The translations under genes and the position numbers were made by a program. The notes under the pieces were generated by a model, which did not search any database, was not told where the DNA came from, and worked only from the letters and a program-made list of their open reading frames with translations. A stretch of 64,000 bases of DNA from Noviherbaspirillum sedimenti (GTDB lineage Bacteria; Pseudomonadota; Gammaproteobacteria; Burkholderiales; Burkholderiaceae_D), in contig NZ_QYUQ01000002.1 of NCBI RefSeq assembly GCF_003590835.1, forward strand, positions 372,001 through 436,000, in the 5' to 3' direction. This document shows, in pieces, positions 28,968-38,643 of this stretch (the stretch's first letter is position 1; every line of letters begins with the position of its first letter).

Positions 28968-29762
28968 CTAGGCCAGTTCCTGGCCGTCAAGTCCGAGGCG
29001 CCGCACCGCGCCATCGGCGTTCAGCGCAATCCAGCCGCCGCGTGGCGTATCCGTATCGCAATCCCAGTCCGGCAATACATAACGCAGGCGTTCGCCGCCC
29101 TGCGCGGGGTGGCTGTGGCGTGCCGGCCGATGGGTGTGACCGTGGATCAGCAACTCGGCCCCGGTGGCGTCGAACAGGGCGCTTACTGCCGCCGGATTGA
29201 CATCCATGATTTCATAGGACTTTTCGCGCTGGGCGGCGCGGCTCTGGTCGCGCATGCCGGCGATGATGGCCTTGCGCTTTTCCAGTGGCATGGCGAGGAA
29301 TTCGCGCTGCCATTGCGGCTGGCGCACCTGCGCGCGGAATGCCATGTAGCCGGTATCGTCCGTGCACAGCGCATCGCCATGCGCAAGCGCGAGCTGGCGG
29401 CCGGCGATGCTGGTCACGTAGGGATCCGGCAGCAGGGTGATGCCGGTGGCTGCGGCAAAGGCTTCGCTGACCAGGAAATCACGGTTGCCGGCGATCCAGA
29501 ATACCTGCACGCCGGCCGCGCTCAGTGCGCGCAAGGCCGCAATGATTGCGCCGATGTAGGGGCTGTCGAGATCGTCGTCGCCGGCCCAGTATTCGAACAG
29601 GTCGCCCAGCAGGTAGAGCTGGCCGGCATGGCGTGCGTGGTGTTGCAGGAAGTCGAGGAAGGCCTGGGTGGTCTTCGGCAGCGATTCATGCAAATGGACG
29701 TCGGAAACAAAAAGCGCAACCGTTTCCGGTTGCGCTTTGCTTGCCTGGTGCGAAGCAGTCAT
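28968..29762 (-). CDS. lpxH: UDP-2,3-diacylglucosamine diphosphatase LpxH
   Basis: 264 residues. Calcineurin-like metallophosphoesterase hydrolysing UDP-diacylglucosamine to lipid X in lipid A synthesis. Metal motifs FVSDVHLHE, LGDLFEYWAGDDD, GNRDFL, ALAHGDALC and the late HGHTHRPARH are visible in order. Tail-to-tail with cysE and 10 bases after ppiB on the same strand. Confidence 0.95.
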   Translation of the reverse strand: MTASHQASKAQPETVALFVSDVHLHESLPKTTQAFLDFLQHHARHAGQLYLLGDLFEYWAGDDDLDSPYIGAIIAALRALSAAGVQVFWIAGNRDFLVSEAFAAATGITLLPDPYVTSIAGRQLALAHGDALCTDDTGYMAFRAQVRQPQWQREFLAMPLEKRKAIIAGMRDQSRAAQREKSYEIMDVNPAAVSALFDATGAELLIHGHTHRPARHSHPAQGGERLRYVLPDWDCDTDTPRGGWIALNADGAVRRLGLDGQELA

Positions 29763-29772
29763 GGACGCTTGA

Positions 29773-30261
29773 TCAGACGATCTCGGCTTTTTCGATCACG
29801 ACATTCTCGACCGGCACGTCGGCATGCATGCCGCCGCGGCTGGTCTTGACGGCCTTGATCTTGTCGACCACGTCGGTGCCTTCGGTGACCTTGCCGAACA
29901 CGCAGTAGCCCCAGCCATCCTGGCCCGGGTAATCGAGGAAGCTGTTGTTCTTGACGTTGATGAAGAATTGCGCCGAAGCCGAGTGCGGCGCCGAGGTGCG
30001 TGCCATGGCGACGGTGTAGGTGTCGTTCTTCAAGCCGTTCTTGGCTTCGTTTTCAATCGGCTCTTTGGTCGGCTTTTGTTTCATGCCCGGCTCGAAGCCG
30101 CCGCCCTGGATCATGAAGCCGTCGATGACGCGATGGAAAATGGTGCCGTCATAGTGGCCGTCGCGCACATAGGACAGGAAGTTTTCGACAGTCTTCGGCG
30201 CTTTTTCGGCGTCGAGTTCGAGCGTGATCTTGCCGTGGTTGGTGGTGAGGATGACAGCCAT
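29773..30261 (-). CDS. ppiB: cytoplasmic peptidyl-prolyl isomerase (cyclophilin)
   Basis: 162 residues, no signal peptide. Cyclophilin core: [34 protein letters not shown] with the catalytic Arg, [18 protein letters not shown] and [11 protein letters not shown]. Second of two adjacent cyclophilin genes; the upstream one is exported. Short gaps to lpxH suggest one operon ppiA-ppiB-lpxH. Confidence 0.94.
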   Translation of the reverse strand: MAVILTTNHGKITLELDAEKAPKTVENFLSYVRDGHYDGTIFHRVIDGFMIQGGGFEPGMKQKPTKEPIENEAKNGLKNDTYTVAMARTSAPHSASAQFFINVKNNSFLDYPGQDGWGYCVFGKVTEGTDVVDKIKAVKTSRGGMHADVPVENVVIEKAEIV

Positions 30262-30307
30262 GATGGTCCTTGTTGAGTGGTTATCTGAAAAATTTGCAGC
30301 AGGTGGA

Positions 30308-30904
30308 TTACTTGACGATGCTGGCCGATTCGATCACCACCGGCGTGACTGGCACGTTCTGGTGGAAACCCTTGTTGCCGGTCGGGACGGCGCGGATCTT
30401 GTCGACCACTTCCTTGCCCTTGACGACCTTGCCGAACACGGCATAACCCCAGCCATCCTGGCCCGGATAGTTGAGGAAATCGTTATCCTTGGTATTGATG
30501 AAAAATTGCGCCGAAGCAGAATGCGGCGCCGAGGTGCGCGCCATGGCGACAGTGTAGATGTCGTTTTTCAAGCCGTTCTTGGCTTCATTCTCGACCGGGG
30601 CACGGGTCGGTTTTTGCGCCATGTCCTTGTCGAAGCCGCCGCCCTGGATCATGAAATTCTCCATGACCCGATGAAAAATGGTGCCGGAGTAATGGCCGCT
30701 CTTGACGTATTGCAGGAAGTTTTCCACCGATTTCGGCGCCTTGTCGGCATCGAGTTCCAGCACGATTTCACCCTGGCTGGTTTTCAGGGCCACGCGCGGA
30801 TGGCTGGCCGGGTCGGCCTTGTCGGCCGCTTGCGCCAGCACCGCGGAAGAGGCCAGCAGGATGCCGGAGATAAATTTCAGCAGACGGCGACGGGATGCAT
30901 GCAT
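30308..30904 (-). CDS. ppiA: periplasmic peptidyl-prolyl isomerase (cyclophilin)
   Basis: 198 residues from the ATG at 30904, which has AAAAAGGA 7 bases upstream; the in-frame ATG at 30925 has no ribosome site. Signal peptide with an Arg-rich start ([20 protein letters not shown], cleavage after LAQA). The cyclophilin core matches ppiB closely ([31 protein letters not shown]), indicating duplication and sorting to two compartments. Confidence 0.93.
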   Translation of the reverse strand: MHASRRRLLKFISGILLASSAVLAQAADKADPASHPRVALKTSQGEIVLELDADKAPKSVENFLQYVKSGHYSGTIFHRVMENFMIQGGGFDKDMAQKPTRAPVENEAKNGLKNDIYTVAMARTSAPHSASAQFFINTKDNDFLNYPGQDGWGYAVFGKVVKGKEVVDKIRAVPTGNKGFHQNVPVTPVVIESASIVK

Positions 30905-31011
30905 GGGTCTATCCTTTTTCATCAATGTTATACTGCCGCGAAACCGAACATTTTAACAAAATAAGCTTTATTCTAGTGGTGGCTTGATTTTCCGGCTCCC
31001 TGATTACCCCC

Positions 31012-32424
31012 ATGACAGCACTGAAGATTTACAACACGCTGGCGCGTGACAAGCAGGCCTTTTCCCCGATCGAGCCTGGCAAGGTGCGCATGTACGTCTG
31101 CGGCATGACTGTCTACGATTATTGCCATCTCGGGCATGCCCGCGTGATGGTAGTGTTCGACATGGTGCAGCGCTGGCTGCGCGCCTCGGGCTACGAGGTC
31201 ACCTACGTGCGCAACATCACCGATATCGATGACAAGATCATCAAGCGCGCCGTCGAGAATGGCGAGACGATTTCGCAGCTGACGACACGCTTCATCGCCG
31301 CCATGGATCAGGATGCGGCGGCGCTGGGGGTGCAAAAGCCCGACCATGAGCCGCGCGCGACCGCCTACGTGCCGCAGATGCTGGGACTGATCGGCCAGCT
31401 GGAACAAAACGGTCTGGCCTACAAGGCGGCCGACGGCGATGTCAATTACTCGGTGCGCGACTTCCCCGGCTATGGTAAGTTGTCCGGCAAGTCGCTCGAC
31501 GACTTGCGCGCCGGCGAGCGCGTGGATGTCAATACCGGCAAGCGCGATCCGCTCGATTTCGTGCTGTGGAAAGCCGCCAAGGATACCGAACCTGAAGAAG
31601 TGAAGTGGTCGTCGCCCTGGGGCAGCGGCCGTCCCGGCTGGCATATCGAATGCTCGGCCATGTCATGCGAATTGCTCGGCGAACAGTTCGATATTCACGG
31701 CGGCGGCGCCGATCTGCAATTCCCGCATCATGAGAATGAAATTGCCCAGTCCGAAGGCGCGCACGGCGGCCATTTCGTCAATTACTGGATGCACAATGGC
31801 TTCATTCGTGTGGATAATGAAAAAATGTCCAAGTCGCTGGGCAATTTCTTCACGATTCGCGAAGTCCTGCAAACATACGATGCCGAAGTGGTGCGCTTTT
31901 TCATCCTGCGCGCCCACTATCGCAGCCCGCTGAATTATTCGGATGCCCACCTCGACGATGCCAGGGGTGCGCTGACGCGCCTGTACACGGCGCTGAAGGA
32001 AGTCGCGCCCGACGGCGCCGCGCTGGACCGCGAGGAAGCGCATGCGCGTCGTTTTGCCGATGCGCTGAACGATGATTTCAATACGCCGCTGGCAATTTCC
32101 GTGCTGTTCGAACTGGCCAATGAAGCCAACAAGACGAAATCGGCCATGCTGGCGCGGCAACTGAAGGCGCTGGCCGGAGTGATCGGCTTGCTGGAACGCG
32201 AACCGCAGCAATTCCTGCACGGCGCGCCGGGCAGCGGCGATGCTGCTACTGGCGCTGCTCAGGAGGCGATCCTGGCGCAGATAGAGGAACGGATAGCAGC
32301 ACGTGCGGCCGCCAAGAAAGCCAGGAATTTTGCCGAAGCCGACCGCTTGCGCGCCGAACTGCTGGCCGAGGGCATCGTCCTGGAAGACAAGCCGGGCGGC
32401 ACCACTGAATGGCGGAGGGCGTGA
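31012..32424 (+). CDS. cysS: cysteinyl-tRNA synthetase
   Basis: 470 residues. Class I synthetase. Zinc ligand Cys30 in [15 protein letters not shown]-type motif HLGH at 39-42, KMSKS at 271-275, and the C-terminal DALR-type helical region. GWHIECSAM holds further zinc ligands. It is divergent from ppiA with an 86-107 base promoter region between. Confidence 0.98.
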   Translation: MTALKIYNTLARDKQAFSPIEPGKVRMYVCGMTVYDYCHLGHARVMVVFDMVQRWLRASGYEVTYVRNITDIDDKIIKRAVENGETISQLTTRFIAAMDQDAAALGVQKPDHEPRATAYVPQMLGLIGQLEQNGLAYKAADGDVNYSVRDFPGYGKLSGKSLDDLRAGERVDVNTGKRDPLDFVLWKAAKDTEPEEVKWSSPWGSGRPGWHIECSAMSCELLGEQFDIHGGGADLQFPHHENEIAQSEGAHGGHFVNYWMHNGFIRVDNEKMSKSLGNFFTIREVLQTYDAEVVRFFILRAHYRSPLNYSDAHLDDARGALTRLYTALKEVAPDGAALDREEAHARRFADALNDDFNTPLAISVLFELANEANKTKSAMLARQLKALAGVIGLLEREPQQFLHGAPGSGDAATGAAQEAILAQIEERIAARAAAKKARNFAEADRLRAELLAEGIVLEDKPGGTTEWRRA

Positions 32425-32429
32425 GCGGC

Positions 32430-33077
32430 ATGGCCAAACCGACCCCGGGCGATGCCCGCGTATTCATCCCGGAATATTGGGAAGATGCCAAGGCCGAGCT
32501 GATGAAGCGCGACCGCATCATGCGCCGGCTGATCCCGCAATTCGACGGCCTACACCTGATCGGGCGCGGCGAGCCGTTCACGACCCTGGCGCGTTCGGTG
32601 GTCGGCCAGCAAATCTCGGTCAAGGCGGCGGATACCATCTGGCAGCGTTTTACCGATCTGTGCCCGAAATGCACTCCGGCCCAGGTCCTGAAAGCCGGGG
32701 AAGGCCTGGCCGGCTGCGGCTTGTCCAAGCGGAAAACCGAATACATCCTCGATCTGGCGCGCCATTTCAAGGAAAAAAAGGTCCATGCCGACCAGTGGAC
32801 GGAAATGGAAGACGAGGCGGTAATTGCTGAGTTGATACAAATTCGTGGCATTGGACGCTGGACAGCAGAGATGTTTTTGATATTTAATCTGCTGCGACCG
32901 AATATTCTGCCTTTGGATGACCTTGGGTTGCTCAAAGGCATTAGTGTTAATTATTTTTCTGGAGAACCAGTTTCGCGCAGCGATGCGCGCGAAGTGGCTG
33001 CCAATTGGGCACCCTGGTGTACGGTGGCAACCTGGTATCTCTGGCGCAGCCTGGCGCCAGTACCGGTGGAATACTGA
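32430..33077 (+). CDS. DNA-3-methyladenine glycosylase II family protein (HhH-GPD)
   Basis: 215 residues. HhH-GPD fold: RSVVGQQISVKAAD, the hairpin IRGIGRWTAEMFLIF and the catalytic Asp in LPLDDLGLL (Asp163/Asp164). Removes alkylated bases in base-excision repair. Start chosen at 32430; an ATG at 32409 overlapping cysS is possible. Oddity: bases of about 32819-32970 are much richer in A/T than the rest of the gene and the neighbours, while the protein stays intact. Confidence 0.9.
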   Translation: MAKPTPGDARVFIPEYWEDAKAELMKRDRIMRRLIPQFDGLHLIGRGEPFTTLARSVVGQQISVKAADTIWQRFTDLCPKCTPAQVLKAGEGLAGCGLSKRKTEYILDLARHFKEKKVHADQWTEMEDEAVIAELIQIRGIGRWTAEMFLIFNLLRPNILPLDDLGLLKGISVNYFSGEPVSRSDAREVAANWAPWCTVATWYLWRSLAPVPVEY

Positions 33078-33116
33078 TCCGGAATCATCCACCCGTGTGG
33101 AACAGAAGGGAACAAA

Positions 33117-34091
33117 ATGAGTAAAACGACATTCCTCAATTTCGAGCAGCCGATCGCGGAACTGGATTCCAAGATCGAGGAGCTGCGCTTCGTGCAGGAC
33201 GATTCCGCCGTCGACATCTCGGAAGAGATCGAACGCCTGGCGAAGAAAAGCGACCAGCTGACCAAGGATATCTACGCCAAGCTCACGCCCTGGCAAGTCT
33301 CGCAGATCGCGCGTCATCCGCAGCGCCCCTACACCATGGATTACGTGAATGAAATCTTCACGGACTTTCATGAACTGCATGGCGACCGCACCTTCGCCGA
33401 CGACCTCTCCATCGTCGGCGGCCTGGCGCGCTTCAATGGCCAGGCCTGCATGGTGATCGGCCACCAGAAGGGGCGCGACACCAAGGAACGCGCCATGCGC
33501 AACTTCGGCATGCCCAAGCCGGAAGGCTACCGCAAGGCCATGCGCCTGATGAAGCTGGCGGAAAAATTCAACCTGCCGATCTTCACTTTTGTCGATACGC
33601 CGGGCGCGTTTCCCGGCATCGATGCCGAGGAGCGCGGCCAATCCGAAGCGCTCGGCCACAACATCTATGTGATGGCTGAACTGAAGGTGCCGCTGATCGC
33701 CACTATCATCGGCGAGGGCGGCTCCGGCGGCGCGCTGGCGATCGCCGTGGGCGATTGCGTGCTGATGCTGCAATACGCGACTTACTCGGTGATCTCGCCG
33801 GAAGGCTGCGCCTCGATCCTGTGGAAGACTTCGGAGCGCGCCAGCGAGGCGGCCGATGCGCTGGGCCTGACTGCGCACCGCCTGAAGGCGATCAACCTGA
33901 TCGACAAGATCGTCACCGAACCCCTGGGCGGCGCCCACCGCGATCCCAAGCAGATGGCGGCGATGCTGAAGCGCGCCCTGGCCGATTCGCTGCGCCAGTT
34001 CCAGGGCATGAAACCGAAGGATTTGCTGGCAGCCCGCCATGAAAAGCTGCTGAGCTACGGCAAATTCAAGGAAATCGCGCCGCAGGATTAA
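33117..34091 (+). CDS. accA: acetyl-CoA carboxylase carboxyltransferase subunit alpha
   Basis: 324 residues. Alpha half of the carboxyltransferase that makes malonyl-CoA. The N-terminal helical part ([19 protein letters not shown]) and the crotonase-like core ([57 protein letters not shown]) are typical. tilS follows 3 bases later. Confidence 0.98.
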   Translation: MSKTTFLNFEQPIAELDSKIEELRFVQDDSAVDISEEIERLAKKSDQLTKDIYAKLTPWQVSQIARHPQRPYTMDYVNEIFTDFHELHGDRTFADDLSIVGGLARFNGQACMVIGHQKGRDTKERAMRNFGMPKPEGYRKAMRLMKLAEKFNLPIFTFVDTPGAFPGIDAEERGQSEALGHNIYVMAELKVPLIATIIGEGGSGGALAIAVGDCVLMLQYATYSVISPEGCASILWKTSERASEAADALGLTAHRLKAINLIDKIVTEPLGGAHRDPKQMAAMLKRALADSLRQFQGMKPKDLLAARHEKLLSYGKFKEIAPQD

Positions 34092-34094
34092 GAC

Positions 34095-35498
34095 GTGGGC
34101 CGTCTGTCCACATTAAGCGACCGATTCGAACGCGCGCTGGAAGCGATTCTGGCGCGCGTTTCCGTTTGCGCTGGATTGCCCGTGGCGCCTGCTGCAGTCG
34201 CCGTGGCTTATAGCGGCGGCCTGGATTCGTCGGTCTTGCTGCGCCTGGCGCAGCAGCAGGCGGCCGTGCGCGGAGTCAAGCTGTTCGCCTTCCATGTCCA
34301 TCATGGCCTCAGCCCCAATGCGGATGCCTGGCTGGCGCATTGCGAGCGCGAGGCGGGGCAGCTGGGCGTGGCCTTCGCGGCGCAGCGCGTGCAAATTGGC
34401 GACACCGACCGCAGCGGCGTGGAAGAAGCCGCGCGCGTGCTGCGTTACGCCGCGCTGGGGGCGCTGTGTCGCAAGCATGGCGTGGCGTTGCTGTTGACCG
34501 CGCACCACCTGGATGACCAGGCCGAGACGGTGCTGCTGCAACTCTTGCGCGGCTCCGGCGTGGCCGGCCTGTCCGGTATGGATGACATCAACGCCGCGCC
34601 GGACCTGCTGGGCGATGCGCGCCTGTTGATGGCACGGCCGCTGCTGGACATCAGCCGCGCCGAACTGGAAGCCTGGGCTGCGCGCGCAGGTATCGCGCAC
34701 GTGGAAGATGAGTCCAATGCCGATGTCCGCTATGCGCGTAACGCCCTGCGACAGGGTGTCATGCCGCAGCTGAGCCAGAGCTTTCCGGGCTTCCAGGAGC
34801 GTCTGGCGCGCAGCGCCAGCCACATGCAGGCGGCGCAGCGCTTGCTGCTGCAGCTGGCGCAGGATGATCTCGCCGCCTGCGCCGACGGCGCTTGCCTCGA
34901 TCTCGAACGCTTGCGCGGTCTGAGCAGCGAGCGTCTCGACAATCTCCTGCGCCACTGGCTCGGCGTGCATGGCGTACGCATGCCGTCCACTGCGTGGCTG
35001 ACTGAAATGCGCGCGCAAATGCTGGATGCAAAAGCCGATGCGCAGTTGTGCGTGTCGCACCCCGACTGCGCCATTCGGCGCTACCGCAATCGCGTGTACC
35101 TGACGCCGAAATGGGATGAGGACGCGGCCAGCGTGGCGCCGCAGCCGTTTCGCTGGCAGGGCGAAGCCAGCCTGGATTTTTCCGCCTATCAGGGCAGGCT
35201 GCATTTCGAGTCGGCGGCAGAAGGGCTTGATGCTGCCTGGCTGCGCGCGCAACCCTTGCTGATCCGCTACCGTCAGGGAGGCGAGAACGTCAAGCTGGCT
35301 GCCAACCGGCCCACGCGCAGCCTGAAGCAGCATTTCCAGGCCTTGCACGTGCCGGCCTGGGAGCGGCCTTTCCTGCCGCTGGTGACGGCCGGCCAGGAGG
35401 TGTTGTATGCGGCCGGCATCGGCATGGATTGCCATCGCAGCGGATCAGGGCAGGGCGAATATGTCCGCCTGCGCTGGGAGCATGTTCTGCAGTCCTAG
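34095..35498 (+). CDS. tilS: tRNA(Ile)-lysidine synthase
   Basis: 467 residues from a GTG start 3 bases after accA. Adds lysine to C34 of tRNA-Ile(CAU), switching AUG to AUA reading. PP-loop SGGLDSS at residues 40-46, the TAHHLDDQAETVLLQLLRG segment, then the TilS substrate-binding and C-terminal domains (VKLAANRPTRSLKQHFQ). accA-tilS adjacency is conserved in proteobacteria. Confidence 0.96.
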   Translation: MGRLSTLSDRFERALEAILARVSVCAGLPVAPAAVAVAYSGGLDSSVLLRLAQQQAAVRGVKLFAFHVHHGLSPNADAWLAHCEREAGQLGVAFAAQRVQIGDTDRSGVEEAARVLRYAALGALCRKHGVALLLTAHHLDDQAETVLLQLLRGSGVAGLSGMDDINAAPDLLGDARLLMARPLLDISRAELEAWAARAGIAHVEDESNADVRYARNALRQGVMPQLSQSFPGFQERLARSASHMQAAQRLLLQLAQDDLAACADGACLDLERLRGLSSERLDNLLRHWLGVHGVRMPSTAWLTEMRAQMLDAKADAQLCVSHPDCAIRRYRNRVYLTPKWDEDAASVAPQPFRWQGEASLDFSAYQGRLHFESAAEGLDAAWLRAQPLLIRYRQGGENVKLAANRPTRSLKQHFQALHVPAWERPFLPLVTAGQEVLYAAGIGMDCHRSGSGQGEYVRLRWEHVLQS

Positions 35499-35617
35499 CG
35501 ATTGTGCCCGGCGGCGCCTCTATTTGCGCGGTTGTCCTGACTTTTTCACTTGTCTTCCCGGGGCGCAACAGGTAGACTAAAAGGTTGATTTTTATTCGTT
35601 TTTTACTATTTTCCGTT

Positions 35618-36871
35618 ATGGCATTAATTGTTCACAAATACGGCGGTACTTCGATGGGCTCGACCGAGCGCATCCGCAATGTCGCCAGGCGCGTGGCCAA
35701 ATGGCACGACGCCGGCAACCAGATCGTGGTCGTGCCTTCGGCGATGTCGGGCGAGACCAACCGCCTGATCGGCCTGGCCAGGGAAATCATGCCGCAGCCC
35801 GACCCGCGCGAGCTCGACATGCTGGCCTCGACCGGCGAGCAAGTCTCGGTGGCGCTGCTGTCGATGGCCTTGCAGTCGCTCGGCAAGCAGGCCGTGTCCT
35901 ACGCCGGCTGGCAAGTGCCGATCAAGACCAATTCCGCCTTCACCAAGGCGCGCATCCAGTCGATCGACGATGCCAAAATCCGCAAAGACCTCGACGCTGG
36001 CAAGATCGTCATCGTCACCGGTTTCCAGGGTGTGGACGAAGGCGGCAATATCACGACGCTGGGTCGCGGCGGTTCCGATACCTCGGCGGTGGCGGTGGCG
36101 GCGGCGCTGAAGGCGCAGGAATGCCTGATCTTTACCGACGTCGATGGCGTCTACACGACCGACCCGCGCGTGGTGACCGAAGCGCGCCGCCTGAACACGG
36201 TCACCTTCGAAGAAATGCTGGAAATGGCTTCGCTCGGCTCCAAGGTCTTGCAGATCCGTTCGGTGGAATTTGCCGGCAACTATCGCATGCCGACGCGCGT
36301 GCTGTCGTCGCTGACTGATCCGATGATTTCGCTGGAAGAAGAAGCCAGATCCGGCACCCTGATTTCGTTTGAGGAAGATACAAAAATGGAACAAGCAACA
36401 ATTACCGGCATCGCCTTCAGCCGCGACGAAGCCAAGATCACTGTGCAGGGCGTGCCGGACAAGCCGGGCATCGCTTACCAGATTCTCGGCCCGGTCGCGG
36501 ACGCCAATATCGAAGTCGACATGATCATCCAGAACCAGGCGGTGGATGGCAGGACCGATTTTTCCTTCACCGTGCCGCGCGGCGAGTACGCCAAAACCAT
36601 CGACGTGCTGGAAAAGAGCGTCAAGGGCCACATCAACCCGACCAGCATCACCGGCGACACCAAGGTATCGAAAGTCTCCGTGGTGGGCGTGGGCATGCGC
36701 AGCCACGTCGGTATCGCTTCGCAAATGTTCCGTACGCTGGCCGAAGAGGGCATCAACATCCAGCTGATCTCGACTTCCGAAATCAAGATTTCGGTGCTGA
36801 TCGATGAAAAGTATATGGAACTGGCAGTGCGTGCCTTGCACAAGGCATTCGACCTGGAAAAAGCAGTCTGA
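35618..36871 (+). CDS. lysC: aspartate kinase
   Basis: 417 residues from the ATG at 35618, giving the family N-terminus MALIVHKYGGTSMGS. Phosphorylates aspartate at the head of lysine, threonine and methionine synthesis. The kinase domain contains GFQGVDEGGNITTLGRGGSD and FTDVDGVYTTDPR; two ACT domains follow (from ~266 and ~345), implying feedback control by lysine and/or threonine. Monofunctional, not fused to homoserine dehydrogenase. Confidence 0.97.
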   Translation: MALIVHKYGGTSMGSTERIRNVARRVAKWHDAGNQIVVVPSAMSGETNRLIGLAREIMPQPDPRELDMLASTGEQVSVALLSMALQSLGKQAVSYAGWQVPIKTNSAFTKARIQSIDDAKIRKDLDAGKIVIVTGFQGVDEGGNITTLGRGGSDTSAVAVAAALKAQECLIFTDVDGVYTTDPRVVTEARRLNTVTFEEMLEMASLGSKVLQIRSVEFAGNYRMPTRVLSSLTDPMISLEEEARSGTLISFEEDTKMEQATITGIAFSRDEAKITVQGVPDKPGIAYQILGPVADANIEVDMIIQNQAVDGRTDFSFTVPRGEYAKTIDVLEKSVKGHINPTSITGDTKVSKVSVVGVGMRSHVGIASQMFRTLAEEGINIQLISTSEIKISVLIDEKYMELAVRALHKAFDLEKAV

Positions 36872-36960
36872 TCTGCTGCAGAGTTGTATTGACCAGACGC
36901 GCTTGAGAAGTTATTATGCGTGGCTTAACAGAAACGGATTTTGTTGACCGTTTCTTGTTT

Positions 36961-37054
36961 GGAGGCGTGGCCGAGTGGTCGAAGGCACTTCCCTGCTAAG
37001 GAAGCATATGGGCTTAAACCCGTATCGAGGGTTCGAATCCCTCCGCCTCCTCCA
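36961..37054 (+). tRNA. tRNA-Ser (GCT)
   Basis: 94 nucleotides with encoded CCA. Acceptor GGAGGCG/CGCCTCC, anticodon loop CTGCTAA giving GCT, a long variable arm (ATATGGGCTTAAACCCGTAT), and T-arm GGGTTCGAATCCC. The discriminator base reads T rather than the G usual for serine tRNAs. Confidence 0.95.
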
Positions 37055-37063
37055 GTAACACTG

Positions 37064-37089
37064 AAAAAAGTCCCGCAAGGGACTTTTTT
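37064..37089 (+). terminator. terminator of tRNA-Ser
   Basis: AAAAAAGTCCC and GGGACTTTTTT form a perfect stem around a short loop, 10 bases after the tRNA. Confidence 0.85.
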
Positions 37090-37094
37090 CATTT

Positions 37095-37290
37095 CAGGGG
37101 AGGCGAGCGCGCAAAGCGCGCGCGGGGGAGAGAAGCAGGGGGTTCGCGGAGCACTGCTCCGCGCCTGCTGAGCGGCACCGGCATGCAGGCAGGTGCCTCG
37201 AAGCTTTGCGCCTGCAGGCGCAAAGCCGGGAGAATCTGCGGGGCGGGGTGGCGCGCAGCGACGCGCCGGGCCGCAGTGGGAACTGAAACG
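37095..37290. repeat. palindrome-rich tRNA-adjacent segment, copy B (diverged)
   Basis: The ~270-base gap between the tRNA-Ser terminator and the DoxX gene holds no credible ORF but a chain of hairpins: GCGCGCAAAGCGCGC, CGCGGAGCACTGCTCCGCG, GCTTTGCGCCTGCAGGCGCAAAGC and GCGCGCAGCGACGCGC. The first resembles the end hairpins of the repeats at 24.4, 43.4 and 48.4 kb, and a GAGGGATTCG appears near the right end. Membership in the same family is weaker than for copies A and D. Confidence 0.45.
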
Positions 37291-37361
37291 CGAGGGATTC
37301 GTATTGTACTGATCGGGAGCGGCTCTGCCGACGCCGGCTGCTGCCGTTTCAGCCGGCGTCC

Positions 37362-37835
37362 TTAACGCGGACCACCCAACCGTTTCCAGATCAAAGCGTC
37401 GATAGACCAGTTCCCCGGCCCTCGGCACAGCAGCACAAGGAGCATCGCAGCCCACTGGATGTGCGTTGGCCATGCTTGCGGGTAGACGAAGATCTGGATG
37501 ACCGCCGTCATCGCGAGCAGCACAAATGCCACTGGACGCGTCGCCAATCCGAGGACGAGCAGGACCGGCGCGCTCGATTCGATTGCAATCGAAATGTAAG
37601 CCATCAGCTCCGGCGGCAGGAGCGGCAGCTTGTACTCTTCGCGAAAGAGTTCGACTGCCGTATTCAGGTTCGCGAGCTTGGCCATTGCCGAGTTCCAGAA
37701 AACGGTAGCGATGGCGAAGCGCAATGGAATCGCGAGCAGCGAGTAGGGCACATGTTCAAGCCACAGAACGAGTTGCGCCAGACGGGAGGTTTGCGGCGAG
37801 TTGAAGGCGGCGGATTGAGTCGAGGGCGTCATCAT
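37362..37835 (-). CDS. DoxX family membrane protein of the bufferin operon
   Basis: 157 residues from the ATG at 37835 (TTGGAGCTTTC upstream). About four membrane segments, with the DoxX-type pattern LLAIPLRFAIATVFWNSAMAKL and YISIAIESSAPVLLVLGLATR. DoxX proteins commonly close bufferin (BufABC) operons. Biochemical role uncertain, perhaps redox-related. Last gene of the four-gene minus-strand operon, 31 bases after bufC. Confidence 0.85.
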   Translation of the reverse strand: MMTPSTQSAAFNSPQTSRLAQLVLWLEHVPYSLLAIPLRFAIATVFWNSAMAKLANLNTAVELFREEYKLPLLPPELMAYISIAIESSAPVLLVLGLATRPVAFVLLAMTAVIQIFVYPQAWPTHIQWAAMLLVLLCRGPGNWSIDALIWKRLGGPR

Positions 37836-37866
37836 GAAAGCTCCAAGCGGAAATTGGAAAGCCTGG

Positions 37867-38643
37867 TCAGAGGCCTGCATCGGCAAAGCAGCCGCGTGCC
37901 AGGTGCGCGGCGAGCAGGTCGTAGGCGTCATTGCACGGCGTTTCATCGAGCGCCTGCTGCAAGGGCATCCCGGAAAATATCGAGGACGTAAGGCGCCATT
38001 GCCCTTCGCTCAAACGGTCCACATCGACGCTGTTTTCAGATCGGCAAATGAGCAGCCAGACCGGGCCGTCCGCGAGATCGATTGCCGCCATGGCGCTTTC
38101 ATCGCGTTCCAGCACCGCGCGCCAGATCGAATCCACGGGATACTCGGAGCGGCACAGCCGTATTGCCGGATGTGCCGCCAAACGCAGGCGTCCGAGCTCC
38201 GCTTCATTTAATTGCGCAAGACGCGCCGGCTGCAACGGCTTCGCATCCGGCGCATGCAGCACGCCGTTGATCAGCCGCTCGAGGCGGGCGACGTCGGCAA
38301 GGTAGCCGATCGATGCCGCTTGCGGGAACCGCGCCAGAAATTCCGGGAAGTCCGCTCCGTATTCGTCCAGCCACGCGCTGCGCGGCGGAGACCGATCGAT
38401 GAACATGCGGGCGGCTCCTTCGAAGAAGTCGGCGCCGACCAGGCAATGAATGGCAGGATAGGAAAGGCGCAGCGCCCTGACCAGCGCCATCGTCATGGTG
38501 TTTCGGTAAATGTCAAGCCGCTGGCTTCCATCCAGTCCATCTGCGACGACAAGCTCGCCCGCGGCGGCTTCCGTGCGGCGCAGCAGGCTCCGGCAGACGG
38601 CGCTCTGCAGTTCAGACAGCGTGGGGGCAGGCAGGTTCGTCAT
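37867..38643 (-). CDS. bufC: DUF2063 protein, BufC/HvfC partner of the MNIO enzyme
   Basis: 258 residues. N-terminal DUF2063 (LSELQSAVCRSLLRRTEAAA, then GSQRLDIYRNTMTMALVRAL) followed by a second domain (FLARFPQAASIGYLADVARLE). In bufferin and related systems this protein supports the DUF692 modifying enzyme, probably by presenting the precursor. Overlaps bufB by 32 bases, implying coupled translation. Confidence 0.88.
   Translation of the reverse strand: MTNLPAPTLSELQSAVCRSLLRRTEAAAGELVVADGLDGSQRLDIYRNTMTMALVRALRLSYPAIHCLVGADFFEGAARMFIDRSPPRSAWLDEYGADFPEFLARFPQAASIGYLADVARLERLINGVLHAPDAKPLQPARLAQLNEAELGRLRLAAHPAIRLCRSEYPVDSIWRAVLERDESAMAAIDLADGPVWLLICRSENSVDVDRLSEGQWRLTSSIFSGMPLQQALDETPCNDAYDLLAAHLARGCFADAGL

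Noticed and set aside
32550..34040. 496-codon minus-strand ORF opposite the glycosylase and accA
   Set aside because: Opposes two clear genes and contains no known motif.
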